Below are positions 1 to 8,579 of a stretch of 64,000 nt of DNA, one piece after another. The position numbers and the translations under genes are program-made. Each line of letters begins with the position of its first letter. The first letter of the stretch is position 1. Under the pieces are notes generated by a model. It was given only the letters and a program-made list of their open reading frames with translations, did no database searches and was not told the DNA's origin. The stretch covers positions 3,732,001-3,796,000 of the forward strand of contig NZ_CP074380.1 of NCBI RefSeq assembly GCF_022695595.1, given 5' to 3'. This stretch comes from Streptomyces sp. MST-110588 (GTDB lineage: Bacteria > Actinomycetota > Actinomycetes > Streptomycetales > Streptomycetaceae).

Positions 1-1
1 C

Positions 2-3000
2 GGGAACGAGACGACCGTGATGCCGGTGCCCGCCGAGCGGGCTCGGGGCACGGACGAGGGCCGGGGCGGGGGCCAGGACGCGGGCGCGGGCGCGGCCGGA
101 GCCGTGGGGGCGGCCGGGCGGGGCGGGCGGCCTGTGCCTGTGCCGGGTACGGGGCGGGGCCCGACTGCGGGTGGTCGTGGTCACGGTGGGCCGGACGAGT
201 CGGCCGGTGGGGTCGAAGGTGCGGCGCCGGGGGCTTTGGGGGTTCCGGGCTCTTCGGGTGCTCCGGGTGCTTCGAACTCTTCGCGTACTTCTGACGCTTC
301 TGGGGCGTCGGGGTTTGACGGGGCTTCGGCTGCGGCTGGCGCGGTCGGCCGGGACTCGGCGGGCGGGGTGGAGCCGGCGAACGCGGCGGGGAACGCCGGC
401 CCCGGTGCCTCGGAGGACATGCCCTCCGGGCGTCGGCGCGCACGGCACTCCGGCACGCCGGGACAGCGGCCGGACGAACAGCGGCCGGACGAGGACACGC
501 CTCGTGCGGGCGTACCGGGCACCGGTGTGCCAGGTACCAACGTGCCAGGCATCGGCGTTCCGGGCATCGGCATTCCCGGTATCGGTATCCCGGGGCAGAA
601 CACCGGTCCGCACAGTGGCGGCACGGCCTCTTCCGGCCCCCGGCCCGGCGCCACGGGGCAGGCCGGGGCCGACGGGCCCTCCGGAACCGGAAGCGGTACG
701 GGGGGTGGCCGCCGTCCTCTGGGTCAGGTGCCGAACGCCCGTACGGCGCCGGGGGTTCACGGTTCAGCGGCGGATTCGTACGGCGGTGTCGCCCCGCGCC
801 ACGACCAGGAGCACGACACCGGCGCAGGTACCGGCACCGGCACCGGCGCGGGCCACGGTGGCGGCGGCCGGCCCGGCATGAGTACGGAACCGGGGCCGGG
901 CGGCGCCGGGACCGTACCGCCGAGCGGGCGGCGGCGCGGACAGCCGGAGGCGGCCGAGGACAGCGCGCTGTCCTCGCTCCCGGCCGGGCTGGGTGGCGAA
1001 TCCGTCCAGGGGTCCGCGGTGGCCCACCCCGGGGCACCGGCGCAGCCCACCGGCCGGCGGGCGCGCCGTCCGCTCGCCGACGCGAGCGAGCGAGCGGTGC
1101 CCGGCAGCCGGCAGCCCGCGCACCAGCCGCTGCCCTCCCCCGCGCAGCCGCACACGCCCTCTCAGGTGCCTGTTCAGCAGGTGTGGCAGGCGGGGCAGGC
1201 GAAGGGTGCGTCGCCCACCGGCTCGTCTTCCGATCCGTCCACCGGCTCGTCCCCCGGTTCGTCCGCCGGCTCCTCTTCCGGTCCGTCCGTCGGTGGCCGT
1301 ACGGCGTTCGCGCTGCCGCCCGCCGCCGCGGACCAGACTCCGGAGTCCCTGGCGGCGGCGCTGCCGACCGTGGCCGGCCAGTTGCCCGCGCAGGCGGCCG
1401 GGCCGCAGGACGACGGCGTGGGCACGGGACGGCGCCGGGCGCGCCGGGCCGTGGCCGAAGGTCCGGTCGCGGGCGGGTCGGGCGATGCGGCCATGCCGGG
1501 GCAGCCTGCCGGTGCCCTGAATTCGGCGCAGGCGCAGGGCGGTTGGGGCTCCGAGCCGACCGGACGCCGTCGTGCACGGCGGGCCGCGGCCGAGGAGCGG
1601 GCTGCGGCGGCGATGGCCGACACGGAGTCGACGGGAACGTTCGTCGCGGGTCCCGAGGGCCTGGTCGCCCACCCGGCCGGGCCGGTGCCCGGACCGGCGA
1701 CCGGACCGGGCACCACCGGCAACGCGACGGGTACGGGTGCGGCTACAGGTACGGACACGGGTACGGATGCCGAGGCCGGGCCCGGGGTGGGCGGCGAGGC
1801 CGGACCTCTCGCCCGTACGGCCTCTGAAGGCGCCATGGGCACGGTTCCCGGCGAAGAGCACGGGACGGCGCCCGGCGACCTGTCGAGGGCCGGGGACCCG
1901 GTGCCCGCTCCCACGGGCCGCCGGCGCGGCCGGCCCAGCCCGGTCGAGGCCCCGCAGGCCGCCGAAGCCGCTCAGGCCACTCAGGAACAGGCGACGGCCC
2001 GGGACCCGCAAGGACCGGTCCAGGGCCAGGGCCAGGGTCAGAGCCAGAACCAAGGCCAGGCCCCTGGCCACGCCCGCCGACAGCCGCCGCCTCAGCAGCC
2101 ACAACAAGCACAGCAACCGCAACACGGTCAGCACGCACAGCACGGACAGCAGGCACAGCCCCAGCCACAGCCGTCCCAGCCCCAGCCACCGCGGGCGAGC
2201 GCTCATCCGCAGCCACGCCCCCTCGGCCACGGCCCGGGCCAGTCGGCGCCCGAGCCCGAGGAGGAGGGCGCCGGGCCGGCCGCGAGCCAGTCCCACGGCC
2301 GTGCGTTCAGCGTGCGTACGCTCGGCCAGGGCGCGCCGTTCGCCCAGCACCTCTCCGACCGGCAGCACCCGGCGGCCCCCGGCGGTACGCCCGTACCCGG
2401 CGCCGCACCCGCCGGTTCCGGCCGCCGCCGTAAGCTCGCCGCGCCTCCGCAGGAGGACGACCGTACGGGCGCGGCCGACGCCGTACCCGGTGAGAACCGC
2501 CCCCACCCGCACGCGGCCGGCCCCCGCCCGGCCCCGCACGCCCCCGCCCCGGGCGCGCCCCTGCCACCGGACCAGCAAGCCCAACCGCAAGCCCAACCGC
2601 AGCCACAGCCCCAACCACAAGCGCACCCACAGCCACACCCGAACGCGCCCTCGCACCTCCTGGACCCCTCCGAGGGCCGCGCCTTCGCGATCTCCGCGCC
2701 CGACGACGGCAGTGAGGGCCCCGAGCCGCTGGACGGCCCGAACGGCGCGGTCGAGGTCGTGGACCACCAGCCTCCGCCGATGGACGACGAACTGCCGCCG
2801 GAGCCGCTGGACAACCCGCGCCGGCTGCTCGTATGGCCCGCCCCGGACGCCTCCACGGAGCAGGCGCTGACCGACCGCGGCTACCGCCCGGTGATCGTCA
2901 ACTCCCGCGAGGAGGTGGACGCGCAGATCGCGGCGTACCCGGCCGCGCTGTTCATCGACCCGCTGACCGGACCGATCACCCGTACGGCCCTCCAGTCGCT

Positions 3001-3517
3001 GCGTCAGGCGGCGGTGGCGGCCGAGGTCCCGGTGCTGGTGACGGCCGGGCTCGGGCAGGCGACCCGGGAGGCCGCGTACGGCGCCGACCCGGCCGTACTG
3101 CTCAAGGCCCTGGCCCCGCGCGACAGTGAAATGCACCCGGCCCGCGTGCTGCTGGCCGAGGAGAACGACGCCATCGCCGGTGCCCTGACCGCCTCGCTGG
3201 AGCGGCGTGGCATGCAGGTCGCGCGGGCCGCGACGGACGCCGATGCGGTCACCCTCGCCGCGCAGATGCGGCCGAACCTGCTGGTCATGGACTTGATGCA
3301 GGTACGCCGCCGACGGGCCGGGATCGTCGACTGGCTGCGCGCCAACGGCCTGCTGGCCCATACGCCGCTGGTCGTCTACACCTCCGCCGACCTCGATCCG
3401 GCGCAGCTTCCGCAGCTCGCCGCGGGCGAGACCGTGCTCTTCCTGGCAGAGCGCTCGACCAGCGCCGAGGTACAGACCCGGATCGTCGACCTGCTGGCCA
3501 AAATCGGCACAAACTAA
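2..3517 (+). CDS. Large disordered protein with two C-terminal receiver-like domains (5' partial)
   Basis: The frame is open from base 2 with no stop, and the first starts inside the window (GTG 17, ATG 20) lead straight into low-complexity sequence, so the true start is probably upstream. About 900 residues are Gly/Pro/Ala/Gln-rich and look disordered. They contain seven basic (S/T)GRR(R/A) patches near bases 425, 921, 1050, 1426, 1558, 1913 and 2414. The last ~230 residues form two receiver-like folds. The first has Asp in FIDPLTG (codon 2957), Thr in VLVTAG and Lys in LLKALAP. The second starts with the acidic pair in LLAEEND and has Asp in VMDLMQ (codon 3290) and Thr in VVYTSAD, but the Lys position reads LFLAE. 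I infer the C-terminal part of a hybrid sensor kinase or scaffold; no kinase domain is in view. Reading frame is certain, function is not. Confidence 0.8.
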   Translation, partial: GNETTVMPVPAERARGTDEGRGGGQDAGAGAAGAVGAAGRGGRPVPVPGTGRGPTAGGRGHGGPDESAGGVEGAAPGALGVPGSSGAPGASNSSRTSDASGASGFDGASAAAGAVGRDSAGGVEPANAAGNAGPGASEDMPSGRRRARHSGTPGQRPDEQRPDEDTPRAGVPGTGVPGTNVPGIGVPGIGIPGIGIPGQNTGPHSGGTASSGPRPGATGQAGADGPSGTGSGTGGGRRPLGQVPNARTAPGVHGSAADSYGGVAPRHDQEHDTGAGTGTGTGAGHGGGGRPGMSTEPGPGGAGTVPPSGRRRGQPEAAEDSALSSLPAGLGGESVQGSAVAHPGAPAQPTGRRARRPLADASERAVPGSRQPAHQPLPSPAQPHTPSQVPVQQVWQAGQAKGASPTGSSSDPSTGSSPGSSAGSSSGPSVGGRTAFALPPAAADQTPESLAAALPTVAGQLPAQAAGPQDDGVGTGRRRARRAVAEGPVAGGSGDAAMPGQPAGALNSAQAQGGWGSEPTGRRRARRAAAEERAAAAMADTESTGTFVAGPEGLVAHPAGPVPGPATGPGTTGNATGTGAATGTDTGTDAEAGPGVGGEAGPLARTASEGAMGTVPGEEHGTAPGDLSRAGDPVPAPTGRRRGRPSPVEAPQAAEAAQATQEQATARDPQGPVQGQGQGQSQNQGQAPGHARRQPPPQQPQQAQQPQHGQHAQHGQQAQPQPQPSQPQPPRASAHPQPRPLGHGPGQSAPEPEEEGAGPAASQSHGRAFSVRTLGQGAPFAQHLSDRQHPAAPGGTPVPGAAPAGSGRRRKLAAPPQEDDRTGAADAVPGENRPHPHAAGPRPAPHAPAPGAPLPPDQQAQPQAQPQPQPQPQAHPQPHPNAPSHLLDPSEGRAFAISAPDDGSEGPEPLDGPNGAVEVVDHQPPPMDDELPPEPLDNPRRLLVWPAPDASTEQALTDRGYRPVIVNSREEVDAQIAAYPAALFIDPLTGPITRTALQSLRQAAVAAEVPVLVTAGLGQATREAAYGADPAVLLKALAPRDSEMHPARVLLAEENDAIAGALTASLERRGMQVARAATDADAVTLAAQMRPNLLVMDLMQVRRRRAGIVDWLRANGLLAHTPLVVYTSADLDPAQLPQLAAGETVLFLAERSTSAEVQTRIVDLLAKIGTN

Positions 3518-3585
3518 GCAGACCAAGCCGAACAAACCGAACGAACCGAACAAACCACCCCGGTACAGACAGCCCGCGGCGGCGA

Positions 3586-4014
3586 TCAGTCCTCGGCCGG
3601 CCAGTCCCAGCCGAGCTGGAGAAACATCCCGAGGCGGTCGCTGACGGCCCGGATCCGCGAGATCCGGCCGTCGGTGACCGTCAGGATCCAGATCTGCTCG
3701 ACCTCGAAGGAACGGCGGGTGGGCTCGGGCATCCGGGGGTGGAAGCCCGTATGCGTACCGCTGACCAGCAGTCGGGCCACCACACTGGCACCCTCGGCAA
3801 TGAGTTCCTGGGGCCGCATCCGGGCGTTGCTGAAGGCGTCGAGCTGCTGGCGGAAGCCGTCGAAGGCCGCGCCCGGCTCGTCGGCCGCGCCCACAATGAT
3901 CTTGTTGTGGTCGATGACGTCCCGCGCCATGTACCGAGGGAGGTCGTCGAGCCGCCCCTCGCTGAGCGCCTGGAAGAAGCCGGCCGCCACCCTCTTGTTC
4001 TCCTCTAGACCCAT
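3586..4014 (-). CDS. SnoaL-like polyketide cyclase/ester cyclase family protein
   Basis: A 142-residue protein of the SnoaL/NTF2-like cone fold. It has the usual opening (ENKRVAAGFFQALSEG), a DVIDHN segment where family members carry a catalytic or structural Asp-His, and the strand set ending in RIRAVSDRLGMFLQLGW. Such proteins act on diverse small molecules and the substrate cannot be read from sequence. I chose ATG 4014 over ATG 4023 because AAGGA sits 8 nt before it, whereas the first ATG directly abuts that motif. The gene is divergent from a TetR regulator. A perfect 13-bp palindrome overlaps its ribosome-binding site, so repression by that regulator is likely. Confidence 0.85.
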   Translation of the reverse strand: MGLEENKRVAAGFFQALSEGRLDDLPRYMARDVIDHNKIIVGAADEPGAAFDGFRQQLDAFSNARMRPQELIAEGASVVARLLVSGTHTGFHPRMPEPTRRSFEVEQIWILTVTDGRISRIRAVSDRLGMFLQLGWDWPAED

Positions 4015-4024
4015 CTGGCCCATC

Positions 4025-4037
4025 CTTACGCCGTAAG
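4025..4037. promoter_or_regulatory. TetR-type operator, site 1
   Basis: Perfect palindrome CTTACG-C-CGTAAG, identical in both arms to a second site centred 37 bp away. It lies just outside the SnoaL gene start and overlaps its Shine-Dalgarno sequence. The arms and the placement between divergent genes are typical of TetR-family operators. Assignment to the adjacent regulator is inference. Confidence 0.75.
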
Positions 4038-4061
4038 TAACGTGGAAGCCGCTACGATGAA

Positions 4062-4074
4062 CTTACGACGTAAG
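4062..4074. promoter_or_regulatory. TetR-type operator, site 2
   Basis: Perfect palindrome CTTACG-A-CGTAAG, the second copy of the divergent-region operator. A TACGAT hexamer at 4053-4058, just before it, could be the -10 element of the tetR promoter. In that case the operator would cover the transcription start and allow autoregulation. Confidence 0.75.
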
Positions 4075-4135
4075 AAAGTCAAGCGGTCCACCGACAACGG
4101 CGAGAGCAACAGCGGCAGGCAAGGAGCACCCCACG

Positions 4136-4846
4136 ATGACCCCGAAGCGGAAGCAGGGCGAACGGGCCGGCCTGACCAGGGAACAGGTCCTGGACGCCGC
4201 GCTGGCCCTGGTGGACCGGGAGGGCGCCGCCGCGCTGACCATGCGGCGGCTCGGCTCGGAGCTGGGCGTCGAGGCGATGACCCTCTACAACTACGTTCCC
4301 AACAAGGCGGAACTGCTCGACGCTCTGGTGGAACGGGTCTGCACCCAGGCCCTGCCGCCCGAGCCGGCGCAGGTGTCGCCGGACGTGGACTGGCGGGGAC
4401 TGCTGCGCGGGTACGCCGACTCACTGCGGCAGGCACTGCTGCGCCACCCCAGGATGCTGCCGCTGGTGGCGACCCGTCCCGCGGTGACTCCGGCGACGCT
4501 GGACGCGGTCGAGCGCGGCCTGCACGTACTGACGGCCGTGGGATTCCCCCTGGGGCGCGCGGTCGACGCCCTCAACGCCCTGACCCTCTTCGTCGTCGGC
4601 CACACCGCCGCCGAGGCCGGCATCGGCGGCGGGGAGGGCGGCCGGGGCTCGGTGCAGTGGCTCGCCGGCCTGGATTCCGCGCGCTATCCGCTCGTGGTCG
4701 AAGCCGCGCGGACCGGCGCCGGAGTCGATGACGCGGCCCGCTTCGACTTCGCCGTACGGGCCCTGCTCAACGGCTTCTCCCCGGCCGCCGACACGCCGAG
4801 CCCCGACACCCCACACCCCGAGGCCCCCACCCACCACACCCCCTGA
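4136..4846 (+). CDS. TetR-family transcriptional regulator (TetR_C type)
   Basis: A 236-residue one-component repressor. The N-terminal helix-turn-helix is clear: LTREQVLDAALALVDREG, then MRRLGSELGVEAMTLYNYV. This is the TetR-proper subgroup with NKAELLDAL after the recognition helix. The C-terminal ~150 residues form the helical ligand-binding and dimerisation domain, and the last ~20 are Pro/Thr/His-rich. ATG 4136 has AAGGAG at 4121-4126, nine bases upstream. The gene is divergent from a SnoaL-like gene, with two identical palindromes in the shared promoter region, which suggests it represses both itself and its neighbour. The ligand is unknown. Confidence 0.9.
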   Translation: MTPKRKQGERAGLTREQVLDAALALVDREGAAALTMRRLGSELGVEAMTLYNYVPNKAELLDALVERVCTQALPPEPAQVSPDVDWRGLLRGYADSLRQALLRHPRMLPLVATRPAVTPATLDAVERGLHVLTAVGFPLGRAVDALNALTLFVVGHTAAEAGIGGGEGGRGSVQWLAGLDSARYPLVVEAARTGAGVDDAARFDFAVRALLNGFSPAADTPSPDTPHPEAPTHHTP

Positions 4847-4892
4847 GCGCCGCCCCCTTCCCCCTCACCCCAACCCCCTCACCCCAACCGCA

Positions 4893-6545
4893 TCACCCCA
4901 GCCGCGTCACCTCCATCTCCCCCTCCGCGTACCACCGCCGCAGCACCTTCTTGTCGAACTTCCCCACGCTCGTCTTCGGCACCGCCGCCACCAGCGCCCA
5001 CCGCTCCGGAACCTGCCAGCGCGCCACCCGCTCGCCCAGGAACGTCCGCAACTCCTCGTACCCGGCGCTCGCGCCGTCCCGCAGCACCACGGTCGCCAAC
5101 GGCCGCTCTCCCCACTTCTCGTCCGGTACGGCCACCACCGCGGCCTCCGCGACGTCCGGGTGCGCCATCAGGTGGTTCTCCAGCTCGACCGACGAGATCC
5201 ACTCGCCACCCGACTTGATGACGTCCTTGGCACGGTCGGTCAGCGTCAGATAGCCGTCCGGCGTGATCGTGCCGACATCGCCCGTACGCAACTGGCCGAG
5301 CGCGGTGAACTTGTCCTCGGGCCGGAAGTCCGCCCCGTCCGCCCCGCCGTAGTACGCGCCCGCGATCCACGGCCCGCGCACCACCAGCTCACCGGTCGAC
5401 TTCCCGTCCCAGGGCACCGTCTCGCCGTCCGGCCCGATCAGCCCGGCCTCGACGGAGGCGGGGAAGCGGCCCGCGGTGATCCGGTAGCGCCAGGCGTCCT
5501 CGCCCTCCACACCGGCCGGCGGGTGGGCGATACAGCCCAGCGGCGAGGTCTCCGTCATGCCCCACGCCTGAACGACCCGCAGCCCGTGCCGCTCCTCGAA
5601 CGCCCGCATGACGGACGGCGGGATCGCCGAGCCGCCGCTGACGACGGTCTTAAGGAAGGACAGATCGCGCGGCCGGGCGTCCAGTTCGGCCAGCAGCCCC
5701 TGCCAGATGGTGGGCACGCCCGCCGTGACCGTGGGCCGTACGGACTCGATCATCTCGGCGAGCGGCGCGGGCTGCAGGAAGCGGTCGGGCATCAGCAGCG
5801 AGGAGCCCGCCATGAAGGCGGCGTGCGGCAGACCCCAGGCGTTGACGTGGAACATCGGCACGACCGGCAGACAGATGTCCGCGGGCGTCAGCCCGAAGGA
5901 CGAGGCCGCGTTGACCTCCATCGCGTGCAGATAGACGGAACGGTGGCTGTACGTCACACCCTTGGGATCACCGGTCGTCCCGGAGGTGTAGCACAGCGCC
6001 GCCGCCTGCCGCTCATCGATCTCAGGCCAGTCGTAGCGGCGCGGCCGGCCCGCGATCAGCTCCTCGTAGTCGTGTACGCGCGGCCGGCAGCCCTCCAGAA
6101 CGGAGCGGTCCCCCGGCCCGGCGACGACGACGTGCTCGACCGTCGGCAGATGCGGCAGGAGCGGCGCGAGCAGCGGCAGCAGCGTGCCGTTGACGATGAC
6201 CACCCGGTCGGCGGCGTGGTTGACGATCCACGCGATCTGCTCGGCCGGAAGCCGCAAATTCAGGGTGTGCAGCACGGCCCCCATGGACGGCACCGCGAGG
6301 TACGCCTCCAGGTGAACGGAGTTGTTCCACATCAGGGTCGCGATCCGCTCGTCGCCCCGCACCCCCAGCTCGTCGTGCAGGGCGTTGGCGAGCTGCACCG
6401 AGCGCTCACCCACCTCCCGGAACGTACGGCGCTCCGGCTCGGCCTCCCCGGTCCAGGTCACCACCTCCGCCGCACCGTGCACGAGCGCTCCGTGCACGAG
6501 GATGCGGGTCACTGTCAGCGGTACGTCCTGCATCGTGCTCAGCAC
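4893..6545 (-). CDS. Acyl-CoA ligase (fatty acid-CoA synthetase, AMP-binding)
   Basis: A 550-residue cytoplasmic ANL-superfamily enzyme, a usual length for medium/long-chain acyl-CoA ligases. It activates a carboxylic acid with ATP and loads CoA. Motifs in order: YTSGTTGDPKG (about 186-196, phosphate binding), QAWGMTETSP (adenine/acid binding), LRTGD, DRAKDVIKSGGEWIS (hinge region), and the catalytic lysine in KTSVGKFDKK near the C-terminus. GTG 6545 is preferred because GGAGG lies 6 nt upstream; an internal ATG at 6533 would be 18 nt away. It stands alone between the tetR gene and an ECF sigma factor. Chain length of the substrate cannot be determined. Confidence 0.93.
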   Translation of the reverse strand: MLSTMQDVPLTVTRILVHGALVHGAAEVVTWTGEAEPERRTFREVGERSVQLANALHDELGVRGDERIATLMWNNSVHLEAYLAVPSMGAVLHTLNLRLPAEQIAWIVNHAADRVVIVNGTLLPLLAPLLPHLPTVEHVVVAGPGDRSVLEGCRPRVHDYEELIAGRPRRYDWPEIDERQAAALCYTSGTTGDPKGVTYSHRSVYLHAMEVNAASSFGLTPADICLPVVPMFHVNAWGLPHAAFMAGSSLLMPDRFLQPAPLAEMIESVRPTVTAGVPTIWQGLLAELDARPRDLSFLKTVVSGGSAIPPSVMRAFEERHGLRVVQAWGMTETSPLGCIAHPPAGVEGEDAWRYRITAGRFPASVEAGLIGPDGETVPWDGKSTGELVVRGPWIAGAYYGGADGADFRPEDKFTALGQLRTGDVGTITPDGYLTLTDRAKDVIKSGGEWISSVELENHLMAHPDVAEAAVVAVPDEKWGERPLATVVLRDGASAGYEELRTFLGERVARWQVPERWALVAAVPKTSVGKFDKKVLRRWYAEGEMEVTRLG

Positions 6546-6639
6546 CGGTGGCCTCCGGAAAGATCAGGTTTACGCGCGGGTAAGGAACCCTGATTCTTTC
6601 GCCGTATCTCCCGGTAAGTCACTACCTCGCGCGAGCTAC

Positions 6640-7173
6640 TCAGGCCGCCACCGCGAGGTCCGGGTCCTCCCGGAGTTTGGCCAGGGCGCGGGAGACGGCG
6701 CTCTTGACCGTGCCGACCGAGACGCCCAGGACCTCGGCGGTCTGGGCCTCGCTCAGGTCCTCGTAGTAGCGCAGTACGACCATGGCGCGCTGGCGGGCCG
6801 GGAGGCGCAGGACCGCCCGCCACATCGCGTCGCGCAGCGCCTGTGCCTCGGCCGGGTCGGGGGCGGGTATGGGGTCCAGCTCGGGGATTTCCTCGCACAC
6901 GTACTCGTCGACCTTGCGCTTGCGCCACTGCGAGGTACGCGTGTTGACCAGGGCGCGGCGTACGTACCCGTCCAGCGCCCTGTGGTCCTCGATCCGTTCC
7001 CACGCCAGGTAGGTCTTCGTCAGTGCCGTCTGCAGCAGGTCCTCCGCATCGTTCGGGTTCGCGGTGAGCGAGCGGGCGGTCCGCAGCAGTACCGGTCCGC
7101 GGTCGCGTACGTACGACGAGAACGACGGGAACACAGCGGCGGTGGAGGCGCTGGTGCACACTGGCGTGGTCAT
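6640..7173 (-). CDS. ECF RNA polymerase sigma factor, SigE (SigE70) family
   Basis: A 177-residue ECF sigma factor. Region 2 covers roughly residues 15-90, with the core-binding segment NPNDAEDLLQTALTKTYLAW and a YVRRALVNTRTSQWRKRK stretch typical of the Streptomyces SigE70 group. Region 4 is LPARQRAMVVLRYYEDLSE followed by the helix-turn-helix VLGVSVGTVKSAVSRAL, which reads the -35 element. The family usually responds to envelope or environmental stress. No anti-sigma gene is adjacent: the downstream gene is an acyl-CoA ligase and the upstream gene a secreted DUF1906 protein. How it is held inactive is therefore not visible. Confidence 0.92.
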   Translation of the reverse strand: MTTPVCTSASTAAVFPSFSSYVRDRGPVLLRTARSLTANPNDAEDLLQTALTKTYLAWERIEDHRALDGYVRRALVNTRTSQWRKRKVDEYVCEEIPELDPIPAPDPAEAQALRDAMWRAVLRLPARQRAMVVLRYYEDLSEAQTAEVLGVSVGTVKSAVSRALAKLREDPDLAVAA

Positions 7174-7250
7174 GGCTCCACGCTAAAAGTGCGGGGGGTC
7201 GCCATGGATCGGCCCCAGGTGCCGAAGCGTTCTCCGTCTCAAGTTGTACG

Positions 7251-7268
7251 GGTGGGGCGTACCCCACC
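7251..7268 (-). terminator. Hairpin downstream of the DUF1906 gene
   Basis: Perfect 7-bp inverted repeat GGTGGGG/CCCCACC with a 4-nt loop, between the end of the DUF1906 gene and the start of the sigma factor gene. There is no T tract, as is common for actinobacterial terminators. A regulatory role for the sigma gene cannot be excluded. Confidence 0.35.
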
Positions 7269-7328
7269 TTCTCAGGGCGTACGGGCGGTGATCGTCCCCT
7301 AGGGTCTCCCCGTCGGCGGCGGTGCTTC

Positions 7329-8396
7329 CTACCTGATCACCGCGACCGGGGCGTCCACTTTGTTTCGGTCGATGTGGAGCTTGCGTCCGCCGTGTTTCTC
7401 CACCACGTTGCCCGCGTACTGGTGGATCCGCCGGTGCGGGCGCCAGCCCTGGCCGGACAGCTCCGGCTCCCCGTACAGCGAGGGCTTGCCGTGCCAGCGC
7501 GCGAACCACATCACGGCGGGCAGGTCCCCCACCCCGGAGCGCCGGGCCTGTTCCAGGTGCCGCACCCCGGAGTCGGCGCTGCCGTAGAAGCCGGGCAGGT
7601 ATCCATGGTGACGCACCTCGCGGCTCCAGCCGCGGACGAAACGCAGCGTCGCGCGGGCGCACGGCTTGGAGTTCAGTTTGTACGCCTCCATGTCCAGGTA
7701 GATCGGGCTGCCGCCGGCGATACCCAGCGGCCGGGCCCGGCGGATCGCGTCCCGGGCCTCGGCCTCGCCCTGCCGCCACGGCCGGCTGCCGATGGTGTGG
7801 TGCCGGCGGTCCTTGCCGACGACGCACGGGGCCTGCGAACCGACGTAGAGGGGCAGGACGTACCAGCCCAGGCGGCGGGTGGCACGCATCCAGGCGTGGC
7901 TGAGGTGCGACTGCTTCTTGCAGGACCGGCCGCGGCCACCGTAGTAGACGCCGATGGCGCGGTACTTGGAGTGCTTCCACGCCCGCAGGGTGCGCTGGGA
8001 GGGGGTGTTGCAGGTGTCCAGGCCCCAGCCCCGGAAGATCTTGGGCGAGTCCAGCGCTGCGCGGTCCGATACGCCCGAGCTGTTCAGTACGCCCGCGCTG
8101 TTCGGTACGGCCGAGCTGTTCGGTACGGCCGAGCTGTTCGGTACGGCCGCACGGACCGACGTGCCTGCCGGGTCCGCCGGGGACGCTGCCACGTACGGCG
8201 AGCCCGTCCCGTACGAAAAGGGTGCACCGCGCGGCGTGTGCGGGCCGGTCCGCCACGCGTCGGCCGTCCGGCCCGGCTGGTCCGCCCGCCGGGGCAGCGG
8301 CCCGGCGACGGCGCCCGGCTCCACCCCGGCCATCAGGGCGACCAGGGCGGTGAGCAGCAAAACGCCCCTTCGGATGATCCTTTTTGTCGATCGCAT
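7329..8396 (-). CDS. Secreted DUF1906 (glycoside-hydrolase-like) protein
   Basis: A 355-residue exported protein. The N-terminus has a Sec-type signal (RRGVLLLTALVALMAGV, then small residues). A ~90-residue low-complexity linker follows and includes a Ser/Val/Asn/Gly repeat. The DUF1906 domain then begins at IFRGWGLDTCNTPSQ. The TIM-barrel-like features of the family are visible: YRAIGVYYGG, YVLPLYVG, GSPIYLDMEAY (the acidic pair in the presumed active site), and GFYGSADSG. DUF1906 proteins such as mycobacterial Rv2525c are exported and linked to cell-envelope sugars, but activity is unproven. It belongs to the same strand run as the thiolase genes but is separated from them by ~180 bp. Confidence 0.88.
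   Translation of the reverse strand: MRSTKRIIRRGVLLLTALVALMAGVEPGAVAGPLPRRADQPGRTADAWRTGPHTPRGAPFSYGTGSPYVAASPADPAGTSVRAAVPNSSAVPNSSAVPNSAGVLNSSGVSDRAALDSPKIFRGWGLDTCNTPSQRTLRAWKHSKYRAIGVYYGGRGRSCKKQSHLSHAWMRATRRLGWYVLPLYVGSQAPCVVGKDRRHHTIGSRPWRQGEAEARDAIRRARPLGIAGGSPIYLDMEAYKLNSKPCARATLRFVRGWSREVRHHGYLPGFYGSADSGVRHLEQARRSGVGDLPAVMWFARWHGKPSLYGEPELSGQGWRPHRRIHQYAGNVVEKHGGRKLHIDRNKVDAPVAVIR
8077..8148. repeat. Four 18-bp tandem repeats inside the DUF1906 gene
   Basis: Four consecutive 18-bp units close to GAGCTGTTCGGTACGGCC, the last two identical. They are in frame and encode a six-residue repeat in the linker between signal peptide and catalytic-like domain. Copy number is probably variable between strains. 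Confidence 0.85.
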
Positions 8397-8579
8397 AGGG
8401 CGAGTGAAAGGGTCCGGCCCGGCCGAGACCGGACGGACACGCCAGCTTTTACCGTTTTACCCGCTTTCAGCCGTCTGCTGGAGGGGGCGCGGTCGGTTCT
8501 CCGCCACCCGCCGTCAGCCGCCGGGCACTCTGCCGACGGCCTCCATGCGCCCCGCCGTCAGCCACCGGGCGCCCCGCCG

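Noticed and set aside
764..3553. Long minus-strand frame opposite the disordered receiver protein
   Set aside because: Arg/Gly-rich with no domain. The plus-strand frame has clear receiver folds at its end.
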